Assembly: GCA_027563935.2 (NCBI GenBank)
Contig: CM050451.1
Span: forward strand, 97,057,565 to 97,121,564
Length of the DNA: 64,000 nt
Source: Costus lasius
Lineage: Eukaryota > Streptophyta > Magnoliopsida > Zingiberales > Costaceae
Reading direction: 5' to 3'
Of the stretch, positions 9,953 through 20,983 are shown piece after piece. Made by a program: the position numbers and the translations under genes. Position 1 is the stretch's first letter. Each line of letters begins with the position of its first letter. Under the pieces are notes generated by a model. The model searched no databases. It was not told where the DNA came from and worked only from the letters and a program-made list of their open reading frames with translations.

Positions 9953-11915
9953 AGGGATGTCAATTGGACCCGTCGGGTCCGGGTACCCAACCCGACCCGA
10001 CCCGGCCCGTTTAGGGCGGGTTCGGGTACCCGTTTATATAAACGGGGCGGGGGCGGATTAAAGTTTTATAACCCGTGTCGGGTTCGGGTCGGGTTCGGGT
10101 TTACACCTGCGGGTACCCGGTACCTGAATCCAATTAGTAAAAATAAATAAATAAATTATTATAATAAATTAAGTTACAACTTATAACATATAAACTTATA
10201 CTATTAAGTGATAGACTCACCTTCAGTCCACGGCTTCACGAAATAGAAAACCCTAGCAGCCCTTGAGCCCTCATGCATCGCCTTCGCCGAATCGCCGCCG
10301 CTGTCTAACCCACCTCACGCTTCCTCCGTTGCTCCAAAAGAGAGGCAAACACTAGAGCCAGCATGGAACGTTAATAGCCCAACCACCTCCTCTCCCCTTT
10401 TTGATCGGCTCAGAGAGAGAGAAAGAGAGAGAGAGAGGAGTACGATGCAGCAATGGCAGACGGAGAGCAACTGCACGACCTTCGAAGAGGCCTCAATGAG
10501 GAGCAAGACCTTCGTCAAGGCGCTGCAGGTGTTTCCTCCGCTCCTCTTGGTTCCATTGATTTGCTTCTTCATCGTCCAGAGAGGAGTTTGCTTTGAGTGT
10601 CATTTTTTTTCATTATTTTTCTTTTTTGTTCGATCTGTGTTTGGATGCTAGGGTTTTAAATGAACTATTTCGCTTCTTCTACTGCTTCTCGATGAGTTGT
10701 TTTTCTCAGCCAGTCTCCATCGGATGATTGCTCCAATTTATGCAATTCGAAAAGGTTCATATTTTGTTTGATTGGTGGAAAGTTTTTCTCTTTTTTTTTT
10801 CTAACTTGAGCTGTCTTATGGTTATCACTGACTTGTGATGGTGACAAATTATTTGTCTTATCGTGGTTTTCTTTAATCAACCATGACAATAACATTTTTT
10901 CTTATACTTTCTACGTGCAGGAACTGAAGAACCTAAGACCTCAACTTTACTCTGCTGCCTAGTACTGTGAAAAGCTTTACCTTCACAATGAGCAGAAACA
11001 AATGTAATGTTATCTTTCCCAATGAATGCTTCTGAAATTTTACTCTGATCCATGATTCTTTCAACGGAGTGTAAGGTGTAAATTTTGGGTGAACTATCTA
11101 TGTTTTACTGGTTCGAATGCAAAAGATTTCAGTGTTTGCTTTCTGTTTAGACAAGTTGTAATCTAATACTTCCTTCCTCGTTTTACACGCATGATGCAGC
11201 ACCCAAGTTATTAAGCACATAATCCGTAGGGAGATAACTTAGAAGAATTAGATATGATATGCCAATGACATTGAACAAAATGGATAACAAAGCAATGACA
11301 GCACAGATGTTCTATATGTTCATTCAATTAGTATATAGTTTGAATAAGACATATATAATGAACAAAGTTTAGATCAGTGATGAACTATCATTAAGTGAAC
11401 AGAACATACAACTTTGTGATGAAATCCAGGGCAGATTTTGCAAGTGTAATTCTGACAAATTATCTGATGTTCATGAATAGAAATTTCTTTTATTGAATTT
11501 TTGAGTCTGATCCCAGCAGTTAAGATAATATAACACAATTATGCGTCTGTGTTATACACTGGGAAACTTCAGTGTATAATTTTATTGTGTTTGATTGTGT
11601 TTGAATATCATATTAGGTATTTGATTATTTGATTTTTTTTAAACTTTTGATTGAATAATTTTATCTTCGGATCGGGTACCCATTTCACTATCGGGTCGGG
11701 TACCCATAAAAACCCATAAGCCTAGGCGGGTACCCGTGGTCCTTAAGTTTGATTTTATATATATATGTTTATTCGGGAACCCGTTTATGTACCCGCGGCG
11801 GGGTCGGGTTGTGAGAGATGATACTCGACCCGGGTTCGGGTAGCGGATAGTGTCCTTCGGGTCGGGTTCGGGTAGTGTGGGAAAACACGGGTACCCAACC
11901 CATTGACTATCCCTA
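9953..11915. mobile_element. Non-autonomous hAT carrying a host gene fragment (Pack-hAT, 1.96 kb)
   Basis: The left end TAGGGATGTCAATTGG and the right end, read in reverse complement as TAGGGATAGTCAATGGG, form short inverted repeats. Both sides carry the identical 8-bp direct repeat GTAATTGT (9945-9952 and 11916-11923), as expected for hAT. Both subterminal regions (9960-10130 and 11665-11905) are packed with GGGTCGGGTTCGGGTACCCG-type words in opposite orientations, a familiar look of plant hAT-like elements. No transposase is encoded. The interior instead contains two exons similar to an ABIL gene, so the element probably captured host sequence. Confidence 0.88.
10445..11003 (+). pseudogene. 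Captured ABIL (Abl interactor-like, WAVE/SCAR complex subunit) gene fragment
   Basis: Exon 1 (10445-10528) reads from an ATG and contains TFEEASMRSKTFVKALQ. A GT donor follows at 10529, and the next exon starts after CAG at 10921 with ELKNLRPQLYSAA, an in-frame TAG (10960-10962), then YCEKLYLHNEQKQM up to a GT at 11004. This matches what I know of the N-terminal region of plant ABIL proteins, subunits of the WAVE/SCAR actin-nucleation complex, including the position of the first intron. A GA-rich leader just upstream (10412-10437) looks like a plant 5' UTR. Only the first two exons are present, and the stop replaces a conserved Glu. It is a fragment, not a functional gene. Confidence 0.75.
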
Positions 11916-11923
11916 GTAATTGT

Positions 11924-12640
11924 TATCCAACCATTTTCACGCTAACAACTACTCCCAAACTCTCATATTCACAAAATCCAAATATTCATAAATCCTTAAA
12001 AAGCTTAATATTCATCAAATTCAAATATTTATAACCTGTAAAATATCAAATATTATCAAATTTAAATTTAAATATTCACAAGCTGGCATTATTTATCAAA
12101 TTTAAATATCCACGAGCCTTTAAAAGATTGAATATTTGTCAAATTCAAATTATAGATATTCATAAAATACAAATATCCACCTGCCCTCAAAAAGTTGAAC
12201 ATTTATCAAATTCAAATATCCAAAAGTACTCAAAAGGTCAAATATTTACCAAATTTAAGTATCCACAATCACAAAAGGTCGGATATTTACTAAATCCAAA
12301 TATCTATAACCCAAGAAAGGTCACATGTTTATCAAAGTCAAATATCCACAAGCTCTTAAATGACTCAATATTTATTAAATTAAAAAATCCATAGGTCCTC
12401 AAAAGGTCAAATATTTGTCAAATCCAAATATCTATAAACCCTTAAAGGGCCGAATATTTGGCAAATTCAAATATTCATAAACCATCAAAAGATTAAATTT
12501 TTATCAAAATTTAAACATCCGCAAGTCCTCAAAAGATTAGATATTTATCAAATTCAAATATTCACAAATAGGATGAATATTTACCAAATTTCAAATATTC
12601 ATATACCATTAAAGACCGAATATTTCCTAAGTTCAAGCAT
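11924..12640. repeat. 43-bp minisatellite, main array
   Basis: About 16 degenerate units of the form TTTATCAAATTCAAATATCC, then ATAAGCCCTCAAAAGG. Related arrays lie at 19140-19297 and 20671-20870. The reading frame at 12128-12394 is a by-product of the repeat. Confidence 0.75.
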
Positions 12641-15610
12641 CTATTGGTGAGCCCTGTAGCGTTAAAAAATATTTCTTGCCTTACCATCTATTAGTGAACC
12701 TGTTGTTTAAGTACCATCACTTTGTAAGTAAATATCACAAAAATTTTATGAGATAAAAAATCTCAATCGTTTCTATAACCAAGGACACTTCAACTGACTA
12801 GATAACAACAAAGAACAAAGAGAAGATCTAGTAGCCTATATGTATAATGTTTAACTAACCCATCATTTCTCTTCATTCTTGCCTTCTTCTCTGTTGCAAT
12901 CTAAAGTGGCTATGCAACTCAAGTTTGGAAATCCTATTATTAGAAAGAAGGTTGTTACGACAATGCTAAAAAGTAAATACATGACCTAATTTAAAATGCT
13001 TAAGTCTAAATTAATAATAGTGAGTTCAATAAGCATCATTTACCATATTATTTTTACTCTCTCTTCCCATATGAGACTAAACTAGAGTATCTAGGTGGAA
13101 TCTTGTTGAAAAGATATAAATAGTGCCTCTCACATCTTATTGTCGATGGCTTGAAATTAAAGATCAGTTATTTCATACACATCCAGGACAATCAAATGAT
13201 GGCTATAGATGTATTATCCTACAGCAATCTAGATGTGTCACACATCATGGATTAAAATACTGATTTGTACTAGGCAATACAATCGATATGTGCTGGTCCA
13301 ATCTTGGACTAACTAGTACACAGAAACTATGGGAGATGAGTGGAACAAAAGCAGAAGTGGAGGCAACAGGGGAAGAGAAGCTGTGGAGGTGATGGAAACG
13401 GCTACTTGCCCGGAGCTGAGGAGGTGGAGGCATAGTGGAGGCATCACATGGAGTAGCAGCAACCTTACTTACTCACCTGGAGCTCACACATGTTGCTCAC
13501 TAGCTCACCTTCTCGCACTCTCTGGCTCACTTGCTCTCCTCTTCCTCTCTAACGGCAAAAGTAGAGGCAAAGCACTTAAGAGGGGCAAAGGTAGTGTTAC
13601 AACCCGTTTAGTAAGCAAATATCTAGCATGGACTAAACTGGGTATTACAATCTCCCCCATTTATGACTTAAAATCCTCGTCAAGGAGGAGATTTAACACA
13701 TGCTATGCAAAATATTCATCAACTTAGCAAGGAGGAGATTTAACACGTCACGCAAAATATTCATCAACTTAGTAAGCAAACATACTGGGGTATTACAATC
13801 TCCCCCACTTATGACTTGATGTCTTCGTCAAGGGGGAAATTTAACACATGTCCCAAAAGGTCAGCCTAATGGGATTTGCTCTAATATCATATGTAGCAAA
13901 CTATTCATCAACTTTTTTTTTGCCATTCATCAACTTGGTAAGCCTAATATGATAATATGACCTAATTTATTAAAATCCTTAATCCCAAATTAACAATAAT
14001 AAGCCCACTAAGCCTTATATACTATACTGCCTTTTCTTACACTTCGAATGTGGGATAGATGGAGCAAAAGATATATTGTGTTTTCTCCCTACATCATATT
14101 GTGTTTTCTCTTCACACTTATGTCAATACCGACTAGTACATATTGGTCTGAGCATGGACCCATATGCTCGGACGGGGTATTTAAACCTTGCTACACATAT
14201 TCATTTGGTTGCTACTAATAAAGTCATGATGTCCCCTAGAGATTAAATTCAAAATGTCTTAAGATAATCCAATTTTATAGCAAAAGTCAAGCTTTTTTTT
14301 CTTTCAACTAATTTGGATGACATCATCAAAACTAAAATATTGGAGTGAGTTATTAGAAGGGACAAAGAACAAAAAAAAAATAGTTCAAGAAAGTATTCCT
14401 CATAATTTATTTGAAATCAAGTATAACATATAGAATACTTAGTCCAATCATCAACAGTTGAAGTAATGATACTGCAACCAATATATGGTATGAACTAAGT
14501 AAAGAATCACATTTGTAGTGATATGGCAATGAGTGAGACTTGGTATGACAAGCATTAATCCACCTCATACCTATCTCTGATGGGAAATTGACCACCCACT
14601 AGACTGACTCCCACTCTCATCCTATTTTTTAATTAAAAAATAAAAAATAAAAAAAAATATTTTAATTAAAATAAAATAATGAGGGTTATAATGATATATA
14701 AATTATATATTCAAAATCCCCATACCTGACGTCGCCCCACATGTGATGAATTTTTCATAAACCCAACCCAAAACCTCGTCAAATCATATTTTTCCTATTG
14801 AAGTCAGGTCAGGGTAGGTTCGGGTTATTTTGCTAGCATTATGAGGATGTAGATGATGAAGCAAACATAATTAGAAAATCATTGGTGGCAAACCTGGGTA
14901 AAGGCATTTTTAAGTAGTCAATTAGACTATAGATAATAATAGATGACTGTGGTTTGACCCAAAGGACTAAATGTTTCATGCCAATAGTGAAAAGTCGTAC
15001 CACATTGTCCAAATATAATTCTCTCAATTTGTCAAGTTACAAATTGAAAAATGATATCTAAAAGATAATTGGTATTCATCCATGAAGCTAAATGTTCATT
15101 GATTAAAGCATAATGGTATTGTAATATGTCGATAAACTTTAAAGACTTGTGCAAGAAGGCGAAACTACCAATAGTGCAATTTGTAAAGTAACCCTATGCC
15201 AGCTTAAGCTTCATCTTACTGTGTATTGAGAAGAACAAATCTCAGGTACTGTTAATCCTCTTATTCTACCATGATAAATCATGTTATGTGAATTATCTAA
15301 GTTTTCTTTTCTTTCAATACTATAGTTTTTTTTTTCTTTCAATACGAACACAATGACACTAATTTGGGACCAAATAAAATTGATGCATGGCATACAATCT
15401 CGGGTCTGGATCTGCATCAATAAAACTTCTAGTACGTTTTCATATATTTTATAAAGAAACAAGTACTGCAAATCAAACAACAACAGTGTACAATTTGTTG
15501 ACGCACACAAAACTGCCACAGAAAAGCACTGCTGACACCAAAATTAGAGTAGGATAGAATAGCACACATTTATCAAACTATCAAACTACGAAGCAAAATC
15601 AGAATCTGAA
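12641..15610. other. Anonymous DNA with minor repeat relics
   Basis: No gene is recognised. At 14600-14660 there is an A/T-only run, and around 14765-14830 there are CCCAACCC and GGTTCGGGTT words like those at the ends of the Pack-hAT, possibly a decayed relative. The frame at 13329-13727 has no recognisable domains. Confidence 0.4.
13596..13860. repeat. Duplicated block ending in a polypyrimidine tract
   Basis: GGTATTACAATCTCCCCCA followed by TTATGACTT occurs near 13651 and 13791; GGAGGAGATTTAACAC occurs near 13684 and 13726. TTACA followed by ATCTCCCCCA looks like an LTR end next to a minus-strand polypurine tract, so this may be the 3' remnant of an LTR element. Confidence 0.4.
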
Positions 15611-15880
15611 AAATGAAACTTACTTGCAGATTTTGGGGCAAAAACACAGCCCTAATCGAGCGTCGGACGGTTGGCAGGACAGCGACGGCAACAGGGACAG
15701 AGGCAACGGCAACGCTGACGGCGACGATGAAAAGGCGGCAACGAGAGGCTTACTTGCAGATTTTGGGGCAAAAACGAAGCCCTAATCGAGCGTCGGACGA
15801 TTGGAAAGACAGCGACGGCAACAGGGACAGAGGCGACTGCAACGTTGACGGCGACGACGAGAGGCGAGAGGCGACGATGA
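15611..15880. repeat. 130-bp tandem duplication, CpG-rich
   Basis: CTTACTTGCAGATTTTGGGG starts at 15619 and again at 15749. Each is followed by GCCCTAATCGAGCGTCGGAC and GACAGCGACGGCAACAGGGA. The next 100 bases repeat GCGAGAGGCGACGA-type words. The reading frames on both strands here are repeat by-products. Confidence 0.8.
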
Positions 15881-15960
15881 AAAGGCGGCAATGAGAGGCG
15901 AGAGGCGACGTTGAAGAAAAGATCGCGACGAGAGGCGAGAGGCGGCAACGAGAAAGGTGA

Positions 15961-17371
15961 GAGGAGATGGGAGAGACGGTGAACATGCGGCAAGAGGTAA
16001 AAGGAGCGAGGCACGGGTTGAAAATACGCTCAATTTCTAAACCCTATATTTTCCATTTTACTTCCCTTCCTTTTTCCCTCCCAATTTTTTATTTATTTCT
16101 TTCTCCTTTTCTTTCTATTAAACACAGAGTTCAAGGTTTACGGGGGCAAGGTGGAGAGGATGCTTATTATGCTTTCTTAGAGAAAAAAAAAAAGAAAAAA
16201 AAAAAGAAAGAAGAAAAATACGTGAAAAGAAAAAAAAACTATACTCACGTGAATATCGCGTGACAACGATTGAGAGAAGAGATCGAAGGTAGTTGCCGGC
16301 GCTCGTAGCGAAGGCAGCCGCCAGTGCTCATGAAGGCAAAGGCGAAGGCGACAGTCGATGGTCGTGCTCACGGCAGCGAAGGCGGCAGTCGGCACTTTGT
16401 TCTCGCGATGAAGGCAAAGGCAGCAGCAACAAGGCAAAGGTGGTAGAGGCAAAGGGAGCAGCAACGAGGCGGGCGATGACTGTATCGGCAAAGGGAGGCT
16501 CGTAGCGAAGGGAGGGCAGGGTGGGGGCAAATGTAGCAGCAGCGGGGCGAAGGCGGGTAGCGGTGAAGGGAGCAGCGAAGGGAGGGGTGGGGCGAAGGCA
16601 GTAGTAGCGGGGTGGGGCAAAAGCGTCAGCTCGCGCTTAAGGCGAAGGGAGACTCGTAGCTGCAAGCATCGGCGAGGGCGAGGCACGGGGAGAAGGAGAG
16701 GTGGCGGCGAGGCACGGGAGGTAGGAGGATGGGGTGGGGAGTGGGCGGTGACGGTGAGTAGGTGAGCAATGCACGCGACTAGGTGAGCAAGGATGCTAGA
16801 TTTTTGGTTAAAAAAGGAGAAAAGTATCTCACTTTTCTTTCCCTTCAAATCAATCATTCCAATAAAAATAGAAAAAAAAAAGATTTCTGTCCCTTCTCCC
16901 TAGTTTTCCCTCCCAAAAAAATGCGCCCACTGTCATCATCGATGCCATGATACTCAAAGCAATCTGATTATGGAACATATCTATCTTAGTAGAATATACT
17001 TAGAGTTTCATAGTCTCCTCATTTTCTCTAATCATTTTCCATAACCAAATCAGGATTAGCATCAACTTCTTGAAACTCATGGCAAATTATGCTCTCCTGA
17101 TTCTCTCCCATAGTCGGCGATGCCAGTCTCCCATTCCTTACTCCACCATACAATGCAAGTCCCTCTCTATCTTCAGCTCATGGCGATAGATTTGTTGCCG
17201 AACAAGCGACGATGGTGGATGTGACCACAATGAAGAAGCGATGACGACGGTTGGTCAGTAGAGACAGAGGTGGTTAACGGTCGGCAAAGGTGATGGATCG
17301 TTGGTTGAGCGCAAGCGGGAAGAGCAGCAAACAATGGGTTACAGTGCACGAGCTTCTGATTCCCAGAGAAG
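15961..17371. other. GC-rich low-complexity DNA, no gene recognised
   Basis: 16290-16790 is dominated by GGCGAAGGCAGC-like triplets, and the 226-residue minus-strand frame over 16177-16857 is a proline/leucine-rich shadow of it. The end near 16120-16130 (TATTAAACACAGAG) resembles the right terminus of the MITE at 8875-9448. A/G tract 16181-16235. Confidence 0.45.
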
Positions 17372-18955
17372 TGTTACACACTAGCACGGCTTACCAATAT
17401 AGTAAAAAGATATTGTTCTCACATGGACAAGTTGCAATTACTAATTAATCGCTTAATCAATAGCTAGACAAACTAAATTTTGTTCAAATGCAAAGTAATA
17501 CAAGATGAACTAAACTAATAGATCGAATTTGTTACTAAACAAGAGATATGAGTTAAATGTATTTCAAGATAATTAAGGACACTGGGGTTCATCACAATGA
17601 TGGGTCTAAAATTTGAACAAAATAATAATATTGTAATTGATCTAAAATCTTCAAGGATTTATCCGTAAGTATAGGTTACCCCCTTCTAGTAGTATAACCC
17701 AGTATCTATTCAGAATGGTCTCCTACTTTCGTGGCTTACCAAACCAAATAGATCCAATGAACACAAGGATAAACTAAATGTTCTCGAGCGAATTCTAACT
17801 ACTTTTGTGATAGAATAATGTGAGTCTAATCTAAGAAGTTCCAACATCGCGATTCACATTTCAATTCTTCTCGCGACATTATAAACATGTAAAAACTTAG
17901 CCAAAGTATATACAAGCAAATATTATAACAAAAATAGAACATAAGAACACTGATATTATAAGTCAAATAACATATCGAAATAGAGGATTGCACCCTAAAT
18001 CCTACATAAGAAGGCTTAAGCAGCCATAATAGTTCTATTCAGCACAATCTTTTCTCGAATCAAAGTTCCAAGGAAAATATAGGTAAAAAGAAGACTAATA
18101 AGGGAGGAAACAACAAACTAATCCTCTCAAGATAGATGAGAGAATGCCTGCAATTTCGCTAGTAAAAATCCCCTTCTCGTCATCACCCTTTCCTTGTCAA
18201 CACTCCCTCATTTTTCTCTTGTTGGAGAGCCCCCTTTTTTCACCCCAAATCGGTTCTTTTATCCATAGGAAGGTGTCACTTAAGATTCCCCACGAAATCC
18301 CCAAGAAAACCCTTCAATTTTCATGTGAAATGAGCTAAAATTCATGTTCAGCAAACTGTGTCACAGTCGTGACATTCGTTGGGCTAGGCTGTGATATGTT
18401 ATGTAGTATTATGGAAAATTAATCATGGTCATGATGTTGGTCATAGGCAGGCCGTGATGTGTATCATGACTATGAAATTGGTCATGTTTGGGCTGTGAAC
18501 TCTTCTATGAATTTTTGACATGTTGATCATGGCCATGAAGTTGGTCACAGGCAGGCCATGATCGTCTCGGTGAAAAACTTGTTAACTTTTGGTTCAAACT
18601 CATTATAGCCATGATGATCATCATGGTTCAGCTATAAAAAAGTTATTCTCAAAATGCTCATCATGGCCGTGAAGCTCGTTAAGGTCTGATCATGATTAAT
18701 ACAGAAAACTCCGTTTGACTTCAAATTTGCTGTGCCGACTTATATCTTCATTCTAAATCACTTGGTGGCCTTAGAATTGTCAAATAAGCTCTAGAAATGA
18801 GTGATTTCACTTGAAATTAAAAAAGACAAAAAAAGTGAAGATTCCAAACAAAGTAAGTAATTAAGTATGATTATACTATAAAAACAATAGAATATGTCTT
18901 ATTTTGAGATAAAACATATCATAAAACATTACCAAAATACAAAGCATTAGGAAGC
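17372..18955 (-). mobile_element. Decayed LTR (V) related to elements X, Y and Z
   Basis: The block begins TGTTACACACTAGCACGG. It then shows, in the same order as the Y and Z LTRs on this strand, a TAACCCAGTATC segment, CCTACTTTCGTGGCTTACC, and GCGATTCACATTTC...TTCTCGCGAC, followed by palindromic CATGGCCATGAAG-type words (18350-18710). A GTGAAGATTCC segment near 18835 corresponds to GTGAAGATT in X and Y. The left border is reasonable; the right border is approximate, and no target duplication was found. Confidence 0.6.
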
Positions 18956-19139
18956 ATGTAAATTTCAGTTTCTTTTGGGCTGCTAAAATTTCATTGTTGC
19001 GCCTAGCTAGTCAGCCTCAAACATTGCTCCTATATGTTGCTTCTACTAGCCATGCCCACAAAAATAGGCAAGCAACAACCCCAAACAAAGCCCTAGCCAA
19101 CTTCAGATTGAATGAATTTTGATTTAAAATTTGAATTCA

Positions 19140-19297
19140 CTTCCAAAATTTAAATATTCACAAGCCATATATCTGAATATTTGTCAAAATTTAAATATTT
19201 ACAACTCATAAAGTCAAATATTTGTCAAATTCAAAGATTCACAAGCCATCAAGGCCAAACATTTAGCAAATTCAAATTTATATATTCACAATCCTTT
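19140..19297. repeat. 43-bp minisatellite, part left of solo LTR A
   Basis: Units of the CAAATTCAAATATTCACAAGCC type run up to the insertion point of LTR A and resume on its other side. Confidence 0.65.
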
Positions 19298-20665
19298 TGA
19301 TGTCTCGTATTTATATAGTCCTTTTAACTACTATTTCCTAGTAAATCGAGATGTATATTCATGCTTCTACAGCTCTTTCCAGCTTATTTCACTAACTTTC
19401 TTCAGAAGCTTCACTACTTGTCATATTTGTTAAATACAGGACAATTCACTCATTTCTAGAGCTATACGGATGCACAATCACATACCCGAGTGAATCCGAA
19501 TTCATGACAAAGAAATTTAACTTCAGACAAGAGTTAGAATTCACCCGCATTCAGCATTTACTGTCAGCTATAGAGACACATGCCAGCTAAATAGGACACA
19601 CGCCATCAACATTCATGAACAAACATTAATGAGGAGACATTCATGAATGTAGATTTATTAAAAGATGTTCATGAATGACGCCACCTTGAAAAAGCACCAT
19701 GAGGAGGCACCTTGAAGAGGCACTATGAAGAGGCACCTAGAAGACAATAAGAGAGATGAGTTCTCTCTTGAAAAGGGGGGAGGTCGAAGGCAAGGAGAGG
19801 ATTACGCTAAAGGTCTCAAGGATTGGTTCCATGGCGAGAAAATAACATTCCAAAGAGAGAAAGGCGACATCAAGGGAGGAGAGAAGGAGTTTGTCTTAGT
19901 TCTTTTCTCTTCTCTACTTTGTTCTGTTTCCTTTACATCTTAATCATAAGTCTTGTACTTGTAGTAACCATGTGTGTATTAGCGTAAAACCTCTATCGGG
20001 ATTCGGGTGTAGCTCATCTTTTTGATTTACAAGTATTAATGTTAAGAATTGCTTTCCGATATATCTTTTGAGGCCATTTGATCTAGATTTATTTCATTCG
20101 TGTTTATTGATTTTCGGCCGGATTGATTTTTACCTTTGTTGATTGTGGTAACAACTGAGAGGTGAATCACAATCAACACATTCTCCTCGATCAATCTTGT
20201 GTGCTCTATTACAAGAGTCGTAGAGTTCACTTGGGGAATCACGGTGTCCTGTCTCACACGATCTACCTCTGCTTAGTCCACCGCGAGAGTAGGAGACTAA
20301 CTAAGTAGATTGTGGAGTTTTCCACCGTGAGAGTAGGAGACTAACTCAGTTGTTGAGTCGCACACCCGAGAGGGGCACGGCTCAAGAGGACACATCCTTG
20401 GTTTTCTAAGGATTATCAAAGCAGTACGTTTCATTACACTTGTAAGTTCAAAGACGTGGTGAAACCCGATATCCCGATTTCTCTCTCATCGTTCGACTCT
20501 CGTTTTATTTCGTTTTCTTTAGTTTGACTTGCTACAACAAACCGAGACCTTTAATTACTTAGCTATCAAGGATTAGAAGATTTGGTACTTGGCAATCCGT
20601 CCCTGTGGAAACGATATCTTACGTACTACATCGGTAAGCCGTGCGCTTGCGGATATTGTGCAACA
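19298..20665 (+). mobile_element. Solo LTR A (1368 bp)
   Basis: It starts TGATGTCTCGTATTTATATA and ends GATATTGTGCAACA. The 5-bp direct repeat CCTTT flanks it exactly (19293-19297 and 20666-20670), and there is no internal region, so this is a solo LTR left by recombination between the two LTRs of an element. Inside are palindromes ATTCATGAAT (19611-19677), a GAGGCACCTTGAA tandem run (19686-19742), CCGCGAGAGTAGGAGAC repeats, and GTGAAACCCGATATCCCGAT. Its first 200 bp match the start of the Z LTR read on the minus strand. The small frames 19725-19943 and 20042-20257 are LTR by-products. Confidence 0.9.
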
Positions 20666-20670
20666 CCTTT

Positions 20671-20870
20671 AAAAGGATATTTATCAAATTTAATATCCAT
20701 AAGCTCTCAAAATGTTGAATGTTTATCAAATTCAAATATTCATAAGTCCTCTAAAAGTTGGATATTCATTATGCTCAAATATTCATAAGCCCTCCAAAAG
20801 TTGGATATTTATCAAATTCAAATATCCATAACCTTTCCAAAAGATCATATATTCATCAAAGTTGAAAAGA
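20671..20870. repeat. 43-bp minisatellite, part right of solo LTR A
   Basis: TTTATCAAATTC-type starts lie at 20722, 20765 and 20808, a clean 43-bp period. These are the best-preserved units in the window. Confidence 0.8.
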
Positions 20871-20894
20871 ACATAACACAACTTGTTATTCATT

Positions 20895-20976
20895 TGTTAG
20901 GGTTACACAGTAACATAGATAGTGTAAGAGGGTTGGAACCCAAACCCGATAAGCTAATAAACCATAATTGCTAACA
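20895..20976 (-). repeat. 3' LTR of the first copia element (about 82 bp)
   Basis: TGTTAGGGTTACACAG to AATTGCTAACA, next to the polypurine tract. It is unusually short and may be a truncated LTR; the second copy that would fix its borders is missing. Confidence 0.55.
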
Positions 20977-20983
20977 CTCCCCC

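Noticed and set aside
9953..11915. Helitron as carrier of the ABIL fragment
   Set aside because: The 8-bp duplication GTAATTGT and inverted TAGGGAT ends fit hAT; no CTRR end with hairpin or A/T insertion site was seen.
12128..12394. 88-residue frame with repeated SNIHK-like peptides
   Set aside because: A by-product of the 43-bp minisatellite; units are degenerate with no codon-level conservation visible.
13329..13727. 132-residue plus-strand frame as a host gene
   Set aside because: Low-complexity composition, no domain, and its 3' half overlaps a duplicated polypyrimidine block.
16177..16857. 226-residue minus-strand reading frame
   Set aside because: Proline/leucine-rich, made by GGCGAAGGC-like triplet repeats and an A/G tract; no domain or start context.
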